A DNA stretch of 50,638 nt from Candidatus Poribacteria bacterium (GTDB lineage: Bacteria; Poribacteria; WGA-4E; WGA-3G). This document shows positions 16,333-25,182 of this stretch, piece after piece; positions within the stretch are counted from its first letter, which is position 1, and each line of letters opens with the position of its first letter. The DNA is taken from assembly GCA_022825825.1 (NCBI GenBank), contig JAJDWA010000060.1:1-50638 (forward strand). Direction: 5' to 3'. A program made the position numbers and the translations under genes. The notes below the pieces were generated by a model. The model saw only the letters and a list, made by a program, of their open reading frames with translations. It was not told the DNA's origin and made no database searches.

Positions 16333-18555
16333 ATGCTTCAAATCACAAAATTCAGAACCGTTATACTATTTTTAATTCTTTTTGTTTCTCAGTTCCTTCT
16401 TTCAGGTTGTAAGTCCGAAGAAAAACCTCAGAAATCACCTCCATCAACCCCAAAAACCGATTCGCCTGAAGTCGTTACGCCTCCGATCACGCCTCTTCGT
16501 GCTGAAGATTGGCACATGTTCTTGCACGACTTGCAGTTATCTGGAAAGAGTCCGGACAAAACAATTAAGCCGCCACTACAACTGTTGTGGCAATTTAAAA
16601 CAGGTGGACCTATAAAAGCATCCCCAGTGGTAGCTAACGGGATACTTTATATCGGTTCCGCAGACGGCAAATTTTATGCTTTAAACGCCAAGGAATGGGA
16701 GATAAAGTGGGTTTTCAATGCCAAAAGTGCTATCCGGTATTCTGCTGCTGTTTGGGGCGGACGCGTCTATTTCAGTACACGGGATAATATGTTTTATGCA
16801 CTTGATGCCAAAACAGGAGACCTGCTTTGGGAATTCAAGACGAAAGGTTGGATGGACTCACCGCCCGTTGTTTTTGACGGGATAGTCTATACTGGGGCAT
16901 TTCCGACACGGATTTACATGCTGGATGCGATTACTGGCAAACTTAAATCAGAACGACAACGCGCAGTTACTATCAACGGCGTCGAATACGGATGTGTGAA
17001 TGCAGAGTTCTATCCCATTATTCCACAGTACAACACAAATTTATGGCGTAAATATACAGAGGGAAGTGAGAGTTATCCTATTACCGCAAACGGTTCTGTC
17101 TATATCGGTGCGCGGAATGGAAAGATCCATGCAATTGATATAACGTCTAAAGCAGAGACATGGTCTTATCAGGCCAGAGGCCCTGTTGATGCTGCACCTG
17201 CGATTTCCGAAGGTGTTTTATATGCCGCATCTACGGATGGATCAATCTATGCCTTTGCTAACGCGACTGAAAGCAGAACCGCTGAAATTGATACTCGACA
17301 ACATGGGGTTGTTACCCGTGATAATGCCTCTGTTTATGCAGAAAAGAACGGGACCTCATCACTGTTACATCTCAATGATGGCACGAACTTACCAATCCTA
17401 CAAACGACACAAGATTGGTATCAGGTCGAACTACCGAATAAGGAAAAAGTATGGATAGATAAATTCGCCTTTGGGCAATTTAAAGAGACAGATGGGATGC
17501 TGTTGAACACCAACTTTTGTGGGAAGCCTCAGGTAATACATCTAATAAAAGGTGCGGAATATCCTTATTGGAGCCCTGATGGTGAACACATCGCTATGTT
17601 CATGTTAAAGAGAACTGATCTGAGTGGAAGTTATTGGAAGGCAAGTGAACTCTGGATTATGGACAAAGAGGGAAAACAAGCACGAAAACTCTACACCGGT
17701 CAGTTTTACAATCCACATGTCTCTTGGTCACTGGATAGCCGTTTAATAGCATTTGAAGCCGAAGTAGACAATGACCGTTTTGTCTTTACTGCAGATTGGG
17801 AATTGAGACGTATCAAAAAACTGATAAAGGGTGCAGCACCAATATGGTCACCCGCCGCTAATCAATTGGCATTTAGACGCCGTGAAAAAGGTTATGATTT
17901 AGTTTATCGGATTAACAGTGATGGCAGCGACGGTAGAACCGTTGCACGGGTCCTATTCAAACGACTTCGGCAAGCGTACACCTATTTGAACCCGCCTTCC
18001 TGGTCCCCAGATGGGAATAAACTCGCTTTTGAGGTGACACACGATCAAAAAGTCGGCAACGGAACAGTTACGTACGCAGCGATCCGTATTCAGAATGTTG
18101 AAGGCGTACATTTAAAACAAATTCCAACGCAACACCAACATATAAGGCAGATGCGCTGGTCTCCCGATGGAACACGGCTTGCTTACGTGCTTTCTGGTAG
18201 TAATCGACAGGATCCGGTACTGGATAAACGCCTCCATATCGCTGGAATCACTGATGAATCGGTGAAGCATCGGATTTTGAAACACACTGCACCCGCATGG
18301 TCGCCAACAGGGAATCGGTTAGCGTACTTAGAACGGGAGGATTGTGTGGGGCTCCGCTGGAAAATTTGGGTGCATGACTTGGATACTGGTAAGAAATATC
18401 CGATTGCCCGAACATCTATGAAACTTGCCTCTATCGTCTGGATGCCAGACGGTAAAAACCTCTGTTTGTGGCACACATCAGATTATCTGCGGAATAATGT
18501 CTACCAGCCTGCAGATACAAAGGGATGGATTGTGCCTATTAACCTATCTCCGTAG
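16333..18555 (+). CDS. Lipoprotein with PQQ-type propeller, SH3 and TolB-type propeller
   Basis: Signal peptide with lipobox (SQFLLSGC), then about 740 residues. The first part (to about residue 310) has PQQ-like beta-propeller blades (KASPVVANGILYIGSADGKFYALNA, FALDAKTGDLLWEFKTKG-like repeats). About 315-380 reads as a bacterial SH3-like domain (NASVYAEKNGTSSLLHL, then WYQVELPNKEKVWID). The rest is a TolB/PD40 propeller with repeated YPYWSPDG, PPSWSPDGNKLAF and RWSPDGTRLAYV blades. No enzyme motif is visible; a surface or periplasmic scaffold is the safest reading. The start at 16333 follows the shared promoter-leader repeat. Divergent from the ThuA/LamG giant. Confidence 0.85.
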   Translation: MLQITKFRTVILFLILFVSQFLLSGCKSEEKPQKSPPSTPKTDSPEVVTPPITPLRAEDWHMFLHDLQLSGKSPDKTIKPPLQLLWQFKTGGPIKASPVVANGILYIGSADGKFYALNAKEWEIKWVFNAKSAIRYSAAVWGGRVYFSTRDNMFYALDAKTGDLLWEFKTKGWMDSPPVVFDGIVYTGAFPTRIYMLDAITGKLKSERQRAVTINGVEYGCVNAEFYPIIPQYNTNLWRKYTEGSESYPITANGSVYIGARNGKIHAIDITSKAETWSYQARGPVDAAPAISEGVLYAASTDGSIYAFANATESRTAEIDTRQHGVVTRDNASVYAEKNGTSSLLHLNDGTNLPILQTTQDWYQVELPNKEKVWIDKFAFGQFKETDGMLLNTNFCGKPQVIHLIKGAEYPYWSPDGEHIAMFMLKRTDLSGSYWKASELWIMDKEGKQARKLYTGQFYNPHVSWSLDSRLIAFEAEVDNDRFVFTADWELRRIKKLIKGAAPIWSPAANQLAFRRREKGYDLVYRINSDGSDGRTVARVLFKRLRQAYTYLNPPSWSPDGNKLAFEVTHDQKVGNGTVTYAAIRIQNVEGVHLKQIPTQHQHIRQMRWSPDGTRLAYVLSGSNRQDPVLDKRLHIAGITDESVKHRILKHTAPAWSPTGNRLAYLEREDCVGLRWKIWVHDLDTGKKYPIARTSMKLASIVWMPDGKNLCLWHTSDYLRNNVYQPADTKGWIVPINLSP

Positions 18556-18585
18556 TATAACTCGCTTGCGTTTGTCCCGCAATAA

Positions 18586-19767
18586 TTAGAAAGCCTCCTC
18601 AAGCAGATAAAGCATATCTTGTTCTGAGCACTGTCTCGGATTAAGTTTATGGCAGTGGTCAAGCATTGAATCGGCTGCGAGTTTTGGAATCTTTTCTCTG
18701 TCTAAACCTGCCGCTCCGAGTCCTGCGGGCATATTAAATTCCTTGTTCAATTCGCGAATTTCATCAATTGCAGCGCATGCTGCCTCCCCTTTAGACAGAC
18801 CTTCAACATTAACGCCCAACGCGTCAGCAACATCTGCATACTTTTCTATCACATGGGGTAGGTTAAATTCCATTACAGGAGGCAAAAGTATTGCATTAGC
18901 AACACCGTGTGGTATAGGTGCGTCTGTTGATAACTGATGCGCAATGGAGTGAACCGCCCCAAGACCTTTCTGAAATGCAAATGCTGCCATACATGATCCT
19001 AATAACATTTTGCCTCTCGCCTCAATGTTTTCTCCATGATGATATGCTGTTCGGATATTTGCCCCTAATATCTTCAATGCTTGCAACGCCACGCCTTCTG
19101 AAATTGGGTGATATTTTGTCGCTACGTACGCCTCAATTCCGTGTGTAATAGCGTCCATACCAGTTGCTGCCGTCAACGCCTGCGGCATTCCCACAGTCAA
19201 TACAGGGTCAAGTAGCGCGAGGTTTGCCATATTATAGCGGGTAACAATCGCCCGTTTTCGCCACCGATTAGTCGTCTGTAACGACGTATCGGTAATGATT
19301 GCACCTTGAGATACTTCGCTGCCTGTTCCTGCTGTCGTTGGCACACATATTAGTGGTGGCATATCGCCGCGAATTTTATCTGCCCCACCTGAGTCTACAT
19401 AGTACGGTTCCAATGGTGGCGCGTGCGTTGTCAAAATACGGATGGCTTTCGCAGCATCCATTACACTGCCACCGCCAACAGCAATCACAACATCGCATTT
19501 TTCTGTTTTATAGACTTCCACACCCTGCACGACGCTTATATCAGTGGGATTGGGTTCAATATCTAAGTATGTAGCATAAGACAAATTGGCATCTTCCAAC
19601 GGTGTGACCGCTTGGCGCAATATCCCCACGTTGCTGATACCTGCATCGCTAACGATAAAAGGTTTTTTGCCACCGAAAGCCCTAACATGCTCAGCCAAGT
19701 TTGCGATATCACCCTCCCCAAATTCAATTCGCGGTGGTAGAAAATAGCTTAGTATTTCTGTGTTCAC
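18586..19767 (-). CDS. Iron-containing alcohol dehydrogenase
   Basis: Group III NAD(P)-dependent dehydrogenase of 393 residues. Motifs: GGGSVMDAAKAI (nucleotide-binding), CVPTTAGTGSEVSQGAII, and metal-binding His residues in DAITHGIEAYVATK, GAVHSIAHQLS and IPHGVANAILLPPVM. GTG start at 19767 with AAGGA upstream. The substrate is unclear from sequence (butanol, 1,3-propanediol, lactaldehyde or similar). It stands alone, with a family C element in its upstream region, so the element may supply or disturb its promoter. Confidence 0.93.
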   Translation of the reverse strand: MNTEILSYFLPPRIEFGEGDIANLAEHVRAFGGKKPFIVSDAGISNVGILRQAVTPLEDANLSYATYLDIEPNPTDISVVQGVEVYKTEKCDVVIAVGGGSVMDAAKAIRILTTHAPPLEPYYVDSGGADKIRGDMPPLICVPTTAGTGSEVSQGAIITDTSLQTTNRWRKRAIVTRYNMANLALLDPVLTVGMPQALTAATGMDAITHGIEAYVATKYHPISEGVALQALKILGANIRTAYHHGENIEARGKMLLGSCMAAFAFQKGLGAVHSIAHQLSTDAPIPHGVANAILLPPVMEFNLPHVIEKYADVADALGVNVEGLSKGEAACAAIDEIRELNKEFNMPAGLGAAGLDREKIPKLAADSMLDHCHKLNPRQCSEQDMLYLLEEAF

Positions 19768-19779
19768 ACTTGATTCCTT

Positions 19780-19902
19780 CAGGACTTACGCATTTTTTCT
19801 TAAAGTCCCCCTGATAAGGGGGATTGAGGGGGTTAAAAACACCAAAATAAAGACTTTTAAACCCCCTAACCCCCTTTATCAAGGGGGAATGCGTAAGTCC
19901 TG
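19780..19902. mobile_element. Miniature TIR element, family C, copy with intact ends
   Basis: CAGGACTTACGCAT (19780-19793) and ATGCGTAAGTCCTG (19889-19902) are perfect inverted repeats, flanked by TCCTT on both sides (19775-19779, 19903-19907). The inside has nearly symmetrical arms built of CCCCCTGATAAGGGGG and CCCCCTAACCCCC words, so the whole can fold into one long hairpin. It sits between the alcohol dehydrogenase and the methyltransferase. Confidence 0.75.
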
Positions 19903-19915
19903 TCCTTTTTTTATA

Positions 19916-20749
19916 TCAGTAATTTTTGATAAACAACTCATTTCCTTTTGCAGCAGAGTCTTTCTTATAATTGTTCATCCCGTACTGTAAAGTCCATTCT
20001 TGAATTTCGGCAAAATCAAAAAGTTCCCGAATTACTGGAGAATCATCATAAGTAATCAACCACTTATGATGACATTTTTTCATATTTTCAGCGAATTGTG
20101 CGTGGTCAAATGAAGTATGTAGTGTGCCTCTTGTACCATACAATTTTGATTCCGTTGCCTTCCAATAGGGAGGGTCAAGAAAAATAAAAATATCCTTACC
20201 ATCGTGGAAGAGTGCATCGGTGTAGTCTCCACATGTGATTTTGACTCTCGAAAGATAGGGTGAAATCATCTTAACTCGCGCAATAGAGGAATCTGTGAAA
20301 CGTTTCTCATAAGCGGCTTGTGAATACCCTCCTGAATCAACTATGCCGGAGAAGGTAATTCGGTTCAAAACAAAGAACCGCACTGCGCGCTCAAATTCGG
20401 AAAGTAACTCTCTATTTTGGCTAAGCAAATCCTTCGTCTGTGTTAGTTCATTAAATAGAATTCTACCGTCGTTATAGTTCGCTTTTATATCTACTAACGC
20501 TTCAACTAATTCAGTAACATTGTCTCGTGTCTGTTTCCAGAAACAGTAAAGATCATAATTGAGGTCATTAATCCAGTAGGGTTTAATATGATTTTGAAAG
20601 ATGCTTCGGATCGCAAAAAAGACGGAACCCCCACCGACAAAAGGCTCACGAAACTCCGAAATGTTCGGAGGGATTAGGGGTAAAATCTGTTTTAATGCTC
20701 TGGATTTACCACCCGGATACCGCAAGGGACTTTTGGCTAACTTTTGCAT
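19916..20749 (-). CDS. DNA adenine methyltransferase, Dam/D12 class
   Basis: A 277-residue N6-adenine methyltransferase. RYPGGKSRALKQIL gives the N-terminal motif typical of D12 enzymes, FREPFVGGGSVFFAI the AdoMet-binding motif I, and FIFLDPPYWKATESK the catalytic DPPY motif IV. It follows the putative endonuclease with only 9 bp between stop and start, so the two form one operon. The protein should protect the host's own sites. The target sequence cannot be read; GATC is common for the class but not assured. Confidence 0.9.
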   Translation of the reverse strand: MQKLAKSPLRYPGGKSRALKQILPLIPPNISEFREPFVGGGSVFFAIRSIFQNHIKPYWINDLNYDLYCFWKQTRDNVTELVEALVDIKANYNDGRILFNELTQTKDLLSQNRELLSEFERAVRFFVLNRITFSGIVDSGGYSQAAYEKRFTDSSIARVKMISPYLSRVKITCGDYTDALFHDGKDIFIFLDPPYWKATESKLYGTRGTLHTSFDHAQFAENMKKCHHKWLITYDDSPVIRELFDFAEIQEWTLQYGMNNYKKDSAAKGNELFIKNY

Positions 20750-20758
20750 GATGACCTA

Positions 20759-21904
20759 TTATCCATTTTTGGAATTTGTTATCCATATCTGTAATTTTTT
20801 GTTTTCACTCGCTTCTCGGTTAAGAAGATCGACGGTTTTCTGGTGTGTTTGAGTCAAGTGGTTTTCTAGGCAATACTTTGAAATAGACTCTTTATCGTTA
20901 GGTAGAAACAAGGTGCCAGCAAAATTTCCTGTTAGTTTTAATCGGACTATAAAATCGACATCTGTTTTATTACCAACTGCCACTTGTTCCAAATTTGAAA
21001 AAAGAATAAGTTTAAAAAGACCATCCTTTATGTCACTTTCAGATGGAAATTTCTTTTTGCTGCTATTTTTAGATTCTTGTATGACTAATTGGTTATTTTC
21101 CCAATAAACCTCATCGGCTGTTAAATGATATTCTCCACCCAAATAATTTGAAATCGAGAAAATCCCTTTAGCATTTTCATCCAGAGATTCTAACTCATGT
21201 ATCGTCAATGACTCTCTAAGAGCGGCAGCCTGTGATGCGGGTAGAGTAGCATTTTTGAACGCCTCTAAACAGAAAAGGTTATCTTTTTTAAATTTTACCA
21301 GTTTTTTTAAATGATTTTGTGAAGCATGCATATCAACTCTTTCTTCAAAAGAGATTTTCTCGTAATTTTCAATCGCGTTTAAATAAATCTGCTCAAAATC
21401 TTCCTTAAAGTGGTTCGTATTCCAATGTAATGCGCTTGCTTGATGCCTACTCACCTCAAGCATTTTTTCTCTAACACTTTCAGCATTTAGGGTTTGATTC
21501 GTAATTCGGTCTGTCGTGTCTGGTTTTCTTTCCGCATTATCGTACCAAGCCAAGATGATATATACGTTCAGGAGATTCATCCATGAAAAAGTGATGAAAT
21601 TAATCCTATCGTTATTTTGTGTGCCAGCACCCTCATCTTTGATGATTGGAATAACCGTAACTTTTTTTGTGTTAAGATGAAATGTATTGTAAATTCTCGC
21701 AAAGGGATATGTGCGAGTTCGTTTAGGTGAAACCCATTTAGAAAACGCCAGATTATTTTCTGAAGTCCCCAAGTTTATCAATCCGTACGCGTGGGCTTTA
21801 TTAACATCAAATTCTACTATATCATAAATCTCAAATTTCTTTGGATTAAGACATGGAGTATATTTTACATCTTTCACAAAACCTTTTAAAAAAAGTGTAC
21901 TCAT
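20759..21904 (-). CDS. Putative restriction endonuclease paired with the adenine methylase
   Basis: A 381-residue protein not assigned to a named family by me. Its position directly upstream of, and in one transcript with, a D12 methylase suggests the restriction partner. A candidate PD-(D/E)XK site lies near residues 265-285: a Glu in ADEVYWENNQLVIQESK, where an acidic residue before a hydrophobic strand and an E-x-K triad appear. The N-terminus (KGFVKDVKYTPCLN, FEIYDIVEFDVN) and the Lys-rich middle show no other known motif. The gene is clearly more A+T-rich than its neighbours, in keeping with acquisition by transfer. Alternative: a methylase-associated accessory protein. Confidence 0.65.
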   Translation of the reverse strand: MSTLFLKGFVKDVKYTPCLNPKKFEIYDIVEFDVNKAHAYGLINLGTSENNLAFSKWVSPKRTRTYPFARIYNTFHLNTKKVTVIPIIKDEGAGTQNNDRINFITFSWMNLLNVYIILAWYDNAERKPDTTDRITNQTLNAESVREKMLEVSRHQASALHWNTNHFKEDFEQIYLNAIENYEKISFEERVDMHASQNHLKKLVKFKKDNLFCLEAFKNATLPASQAAALRESLTIHELESLDENAKGIFSISNYLGGEYHLTADEVYWENNQLVIQESKNSSKKKFPSESDIKDGLFKLILFSNLEQVAVGNKTDVDFIVRLKLTGNFAGTLFLPNDKESISKYCLENHLTQTHQKTVDLLNREASENKKLQIWITNSKNG

Positions 21905-22020
21905 TTCATGCCGCCCATGCTATGCATATTCTTATGTTTCTATCTGAAAAATATCTATTAGCGAGTGTTTAAAATATACCATGCTTTATGATAATTTTCA
22001 AGGCGTTCCGCATAAATTCT

Positions 22021-22044
22021 TGTAGGAGCGAGCTTCGCTCGCGA
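22021..22044 (+). repeat. GTAG-headed REP-like hairpin
   Basis: TGTAGGAGCGAGCTTCGCTC followed by GCGA: a GTAG head and a hairpin with stem CGAGC/GCTCG. The sequence closely resembles REPs of Pseudomonas. It lies in the 186-bp gap between the endonuclease and the ABC permease, which otherwise holds nothing I recognise. Confidence 0.6.
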
Positions 22045-22090
22045 CATCCCAAACTTTAACAAAATTAGGAGCGCTCTATCAATCTGGATG

Positions 22091-23890
22091 CTAAATACGG
22101 AAAATTTCGCCTAACTTGCCACCAAGAACACGACCCGCACCGAGTAAACACGCAATTAAAATTAACATTCCTACAACGCCAAGGGCACTTGCGATATATG
22201 GACCTTGTCCAACACGTTGGGAGAGCGAATAAATCGCTTTTGTTATGGGGTAGTACTGGTTTTGGGTTGCTAAAATAAGACTTTCACTCACCTCAAGCAT
22301 AGAAAAGGAGAAAACCAGAATAGCACCAGCAAGGATATTCGCAAATACCAAAGGCAATGTGATTTTATAGAGGGTTCGAACTGGCGTTGCGCCCATATTC
22401 TGTGAAGCTTCTTCGTAGCTTATGCTGGTTTGCTGGAAACCCGCATATATCGAACGTAACATATACGGCAAGCGCCGCACAGCATAACCAACAATCAGGA
22501 GAAACGTAGGGTTTTTTCGCGGATCAATCACAGCAATAAGACCCTCCGGGAGATTCCGTAGGAAAAAAGAGGTGTCTGAGAAACTACCCATATATCCGAA
22601 GGCGATCGCAACGCCAGGAAGTGCTAAGGGTAACATTGCAACTGCATCTAACAAATTTTGGAATGGAATGCGTTTACGCGTGAGGAGATATGCAATTGCA
22701 ACACCGATAATCAGTGCGATTAACGTGCTGAAGATGCTGTATTTCAAACTGTTGAAAATGCTCGGTAGTGTATCGGAATGCGTAAACGTTTCAACATAGT
22801 GTCCAAAGGTGAACGATTTCGGCAGCACGGTCAAATTCCATTGGCTTGCATCCGGTGTTAAGGATACCAAAATCACGCTGATATGTGGTAGTAATGCCAT
22901 GAATGTCAAGCCACCGATAAACAGATATATGATGCATCGCATGCCCCACCTTGCGTCCACCTCACGTGACGTCACGTGTCCACGTCCGAGCATCTCATAG
23001 TGCTTGCTGCCGGTCCATCGTTTAGAGGCGTAAAAAGCGAGTGCTGTTAAGACGATAATTAAGACGACCAACGCGTACCCCATCGGATTTACGTTCGCAT
23101 CGTTTACTTGTCGGAAAATTCTGACTGCAATTACCTCGTTATAGTTAAAAATCAGTGGTGTGCCGAGGTCTGTGAATGCCCAAATAAAGACAAGGATCGC
23201 CCCTGCAAAATAACCGGGCATCATCAATGGCAGTGTTATTCTGCGGAATATTTGGAATTTTGATGCACCAAGATTTTCTGCAGCTTCCTCCAAACTTGGA
23301 TCAACATTCGACAATGCAGCAACGATGTTTAGATACATAATAGGATACAGGTGAAGTGTTGACAGTAGGACTACACCCCAGAACCCTCCCTCAAACCAGT
23401 CAATAGTTTTAGTTATATCCATCAGTTTGAGTTTCACGAGGAGCATATTTACAGTTCCATATTTTCCGAAAAACTTTAGCATACCGATAGCGCCGACAAA
23501 GGGCGGCATTATCATCGGAATTAGGATGACAGAACGTAGCATATTGCGCCCCGCATATTGGTAGCGCGTCAAGAAATATGCCAACGGAAGGCTTATGATA
23601 CTTGTCAGCAGTGTAACCATCACACCGATATTGAAACTATTGATAACCAATTCCCGGATGTTTGGATCCGTTACCATCAGTTTGAAATATGTTAGGTCGA
23701 ATTTGTTTTCAACCCAGAATGCTTCTTTAAAAATATAGAGAAGGGGATAGATAAGGAATATGACGAAAAATAGCGTTGTCAGGCCGAGGATTAGCGTGAT
23801 GGATGGGGTTAAATCGTATTTTCGCCTAATTTTTTCAATTAAGGTTAGTTTTAGGTGCGGGTTATCTTTTGCCTCTTGGCGATTGAACAT
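22091..23890 (-). CDS. Iron-type ABC transporter permease with two fused permease domains
   Basis: About 599 residues with 12 or so membrane helices in two homologous halves, the arrangement of FbpB/AfuB-like Fe3+ (or thiamine-type) permeases. Each half has an EAA loop that contacts the ATPase: EEAAENLGASKFQIFRRITLP in the first and YEEASQNMGATPVRTLYKITLP in the second. I start at the ATG at 23890 because GGAG-AAAAAG precedes it closely; the longer frame from 23905 has no ribosome binding site. Neither the ATPase nor the solute-binding protein lies nearby in the window, so substrate choice (iron versus other) is by family resemblance only. Confidence 0.88.
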   Translation of the reverse strand: MFNRQEAKDNPHLKLTLIEKIRRKYDLTPSITLILGLTTLFFVIFLIYPLLYIFKEAFWVENKFDLTYFKLMVTDPNIRELVINSFNIGVMVTLLTSIISLPLAYFLTRYQYAGRNMLRSVILIPMIMPPFVGAIGMLKFFGKYGTVNMLLVKLKLMDITKTIDWFEGGFWGVVLLSTLHLYPIMYLNIVAALSNVDPSLEEAAENLGASKFQIFRRITLPLMMPGYFAGAILVFIWAFTDLGTPLIFNYNEVIAVRIFRQVNDANVNPMGYALVVLIIVLTALAFYASKRWTGSKHYEMLGRGHVTSREVDARWGMRCIIYLFIGGLTFMALLPHISVILVSLTPDASQWNLTVLPKSFTFGHYVETFTHSDTLPSIFNSLKYSIFSTLIALIIGVAIAYLLTRKRIPFQNLLDAVAMLPLALPGVAIAFGYMGSFSDTSFFLRNLPEGLIAVIDPRKNPTFLLIVGYAVRRLPYMLRSIYAGFQQTSISYEEASQNMGATPVRTLYKITLPLVFANILAGAILVFSFSMLEVSESLILATQNQYYPITKAIYSLSQRVGQGPYIASALGVVGMLILIACLLGAGRVLGGKLGEIFRI

Positions 23891-23999
23891 CTTTTTCTCC
23901 AACATAACAATGGGCGATACGTTTTACAAATGCTTTTAATTATTACTCTATATTGCGTGAGTGTGTAAAGTTGTTGACAAAACCTGTCGAACTCTTATT

Positions 24000-24192
24000 G
24001 CCCGGGCGGGGCCCTGTGCCTGCCTGTTGCTTGGCACATCCTGTGCGATGGCGGGCACCAAATCAACGGTCCGAATCATGGAGCATGCCACACGTGCATG
24101 CTGCTTTAAGCATTCCCCAGGACCTCGTCCTACAACTGATCTATGAGCGGACTGTAGGTTAACGGCGTTTGTAGTCGTGCAATTCATTTCGC
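24000..24192. ncRNA. GC-rich structured segment, candidate non-coding RNA
   Basis: Base composition rises sharply compared with flanks. On the minus strand a possible promoter TAGACA, 17-nt spacer, TAGAAT lies just upstream (about 24200-24230), and the following RNA could form CCTACA/TGTAGG, a long arm closed by GGTCC/GGACC with an inner AGCATGC/GCATGCT stem, and GTGCC/GGCAC. Overlapping short frames on both strands (for example minus 24187-23948) look like by-products of the composition. I compared it by eye with SRP, RNase P, tmRNA and 6S RNA signatures and found no match, so class and strand are open. Confidence 0.4.
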
Positions 24193-24293
24193 CTCTTATA
24201 TTCTAAGGTATGGGTGTTTCCATGTCTAAAAACTTATAGATAGCAACTTAGGTTATAATATTGCGTAAGTCCAAATAATTTAAGGAGGGAAAA

Positions 24294-24377
24294 GTGAGTA
24301 GACTTCCGCTAACCTTCCATATCTTTGGATTAACATGGAAGGTTAGAAGAATAAGGACAAATGTCCTTTTATCCTAA
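24294..24377 (+). CDS. Possible 27-residue mini-ORF spanning a hairpin
   Basis: AAGGAGG at 24282-24288 is an ideal ribosome binding site 5 nt before a GTG. The frame runs 27 codons (VSRLPLTFHIFGLTWKVRRI and on) to TAA at 24375. Within it, CTAACCTTCCAT (24309-24320) pairs perfectly with ATGGAAGGTTAG (24335-24346). A second small hairpin (AAGGAC/GTCCTT) lies near the end. It resembles a leader peptide with attenuator, but no gene follows on this strand; the sigma factor is convergent. Confidence 0.35.
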   Translation: MSRLPLTFHIFGLTWKVRRIRTNVLLS

Positions 24378-24379
24378 TA

Positions 24380-24498
24380 CGGAACTTACGCATTCCCCTT
24401 GATAAGGGGGTTAGAGGGTTTAGAAGTCGTTATTTCAGTGATTTAACCCCCTAACCCCCTTTATCAGTGGGACTTTTGAATACATTGTGTAAGTTCTG
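24380..24498. mobile_element. Miniature TIR element, family C, with 6-bp target duplication
   Basis: CGGAACTTACGCA at the left and the inverse GTGTAAGTTCTG at the right, with inner words CCCCTTGATAAGGGG and CCCCCTAACCCCC as in the copy at 19780. Flanked by CTAATA on both sides (24374-24379, 24499-24504). It lies 7 bp past the sigma factor stop codon. Confidence 0.7.
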
Positions 24499-24505
24499 CT
24501 AATAT

Positions 24506-25120
24506 TTAAACATCTGATTCCTGCAGGTAAGGACGTAGATGTTTGCGGAGATTACGATGTGCATGAAATAGGTGCGCTTTGACCGTTCCGTCTGATCTAC
24601 CAACCACAGCCGCAATATCTTTAAGCGACAATCCATCCCAGTGACGCAGAATAAAGATTTGGCGCTGTTTTGGCGGCAGTTGACGAATTGCCTTCTGAAT
24701 CTGGCCTCTGAGTTCCTTATTCTCAGCAGCTTTGGCAGGGGAATCTGACCGCAAATCCGGGAAATTTGCCATCGGCAGCTCGTCAGATTCGTCAGATTCG
24801 TATACCATCACTTCCGAACGCGCTTTTTTTCTTAAAAAATCAATACAGAGGTTGAATGTAATTCGGTAAAGCCAACTATAAAACTGGCACTGACCCTTGA
24901 AATCACCTAATCCTTGATAAGCACGAATGAACGCATCTTGCGTAATATCAAGTGCATCCTCATGGTTCGGGACAAACCGCTGTACTAACCGAAAAGTGCG
25001 TTTCTGGTAGCGAGTAAAAAGTGTATCAAACACAGCCGTATCGCCTTTCTGAAATTGTTCAATCAGTTGGGCATCATCATTACAGGATAGCGGAATATTT
25101 TCGGGGCTTTGGGACTGCAT
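24506..25120 (-). CDS. ECF-type RNA polymerase sigma factor
   Basis: A 204-residue sigma-70 family protein with region 2 (LIEQFQKGDTAVFDTLFTRYQKRTFRLVQRFVPNHEDALDITQDAFIRAYQG, split here by motif: DALDITQDAF is region 2.3-2.4 like) and region 4 (LPPKQRQIFILRHWDGLSLKDIA, then GRSDGTVKAHLFHAHRNLRKHL). An acidic linker (ESDESDEL) lies between. AGAGGAG precedes the ATG. No anti-sigma gene follows; the downstream space is occupied by a family C element. The MarR-ferritin-like gene lies 62 bp upstream in the same direction and could be co-transcribed. Confidence 0.92.
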   Translation of the reverse strand: MQSQSPENIPLSCNDDAQLIEQFQKGDTAVFDTLFTRYQKRTFRLVQRFVPNHEDALDITQDAFIRAYQGLGDFKGQCQFYSWLYRITFNLCIDFLRKKARSEVMVYESDESDELPMANFPDLRSDSPAKAAENKELRGQIQKAIRQLPPKQRQIFILRHWDGLSLKDIAAVVGRSDGTVKAHLFHAHRNLRKHLRPYLQESDV

Positions 25121-25182
25121 GTTCTCCTCTCAAGTGTCATTGACCGCAACTGAAACTCAGGCGACCATTGACAGAATAGAAG

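Noticed and set aside
24070..24090. GGTCCGAATC, resembling a tRNA T-loop
   Set aside because: The flanking bases do not form a 5-bp T stem, and no acceptor, D or anticodon arm can be placed around it.
23948..24187. Overlapping 60-79 codon frames on both strands in the GC-rich segment
   Set aside because: They arise from base composition, share no family pattern, and lack ribosome binding sites. The segment is better treated as a structured non-coding candidate.
24000..24192. Identity as SRP RNA or 6S RNA
   Set aside because: The SRP GGAAGCAGC-type loop is not present in the right context (AAGCAGC occurs but without the GGTCxGG/GGA partner), and no long single hairpin with a central bubble like 6S is apparent by eye.
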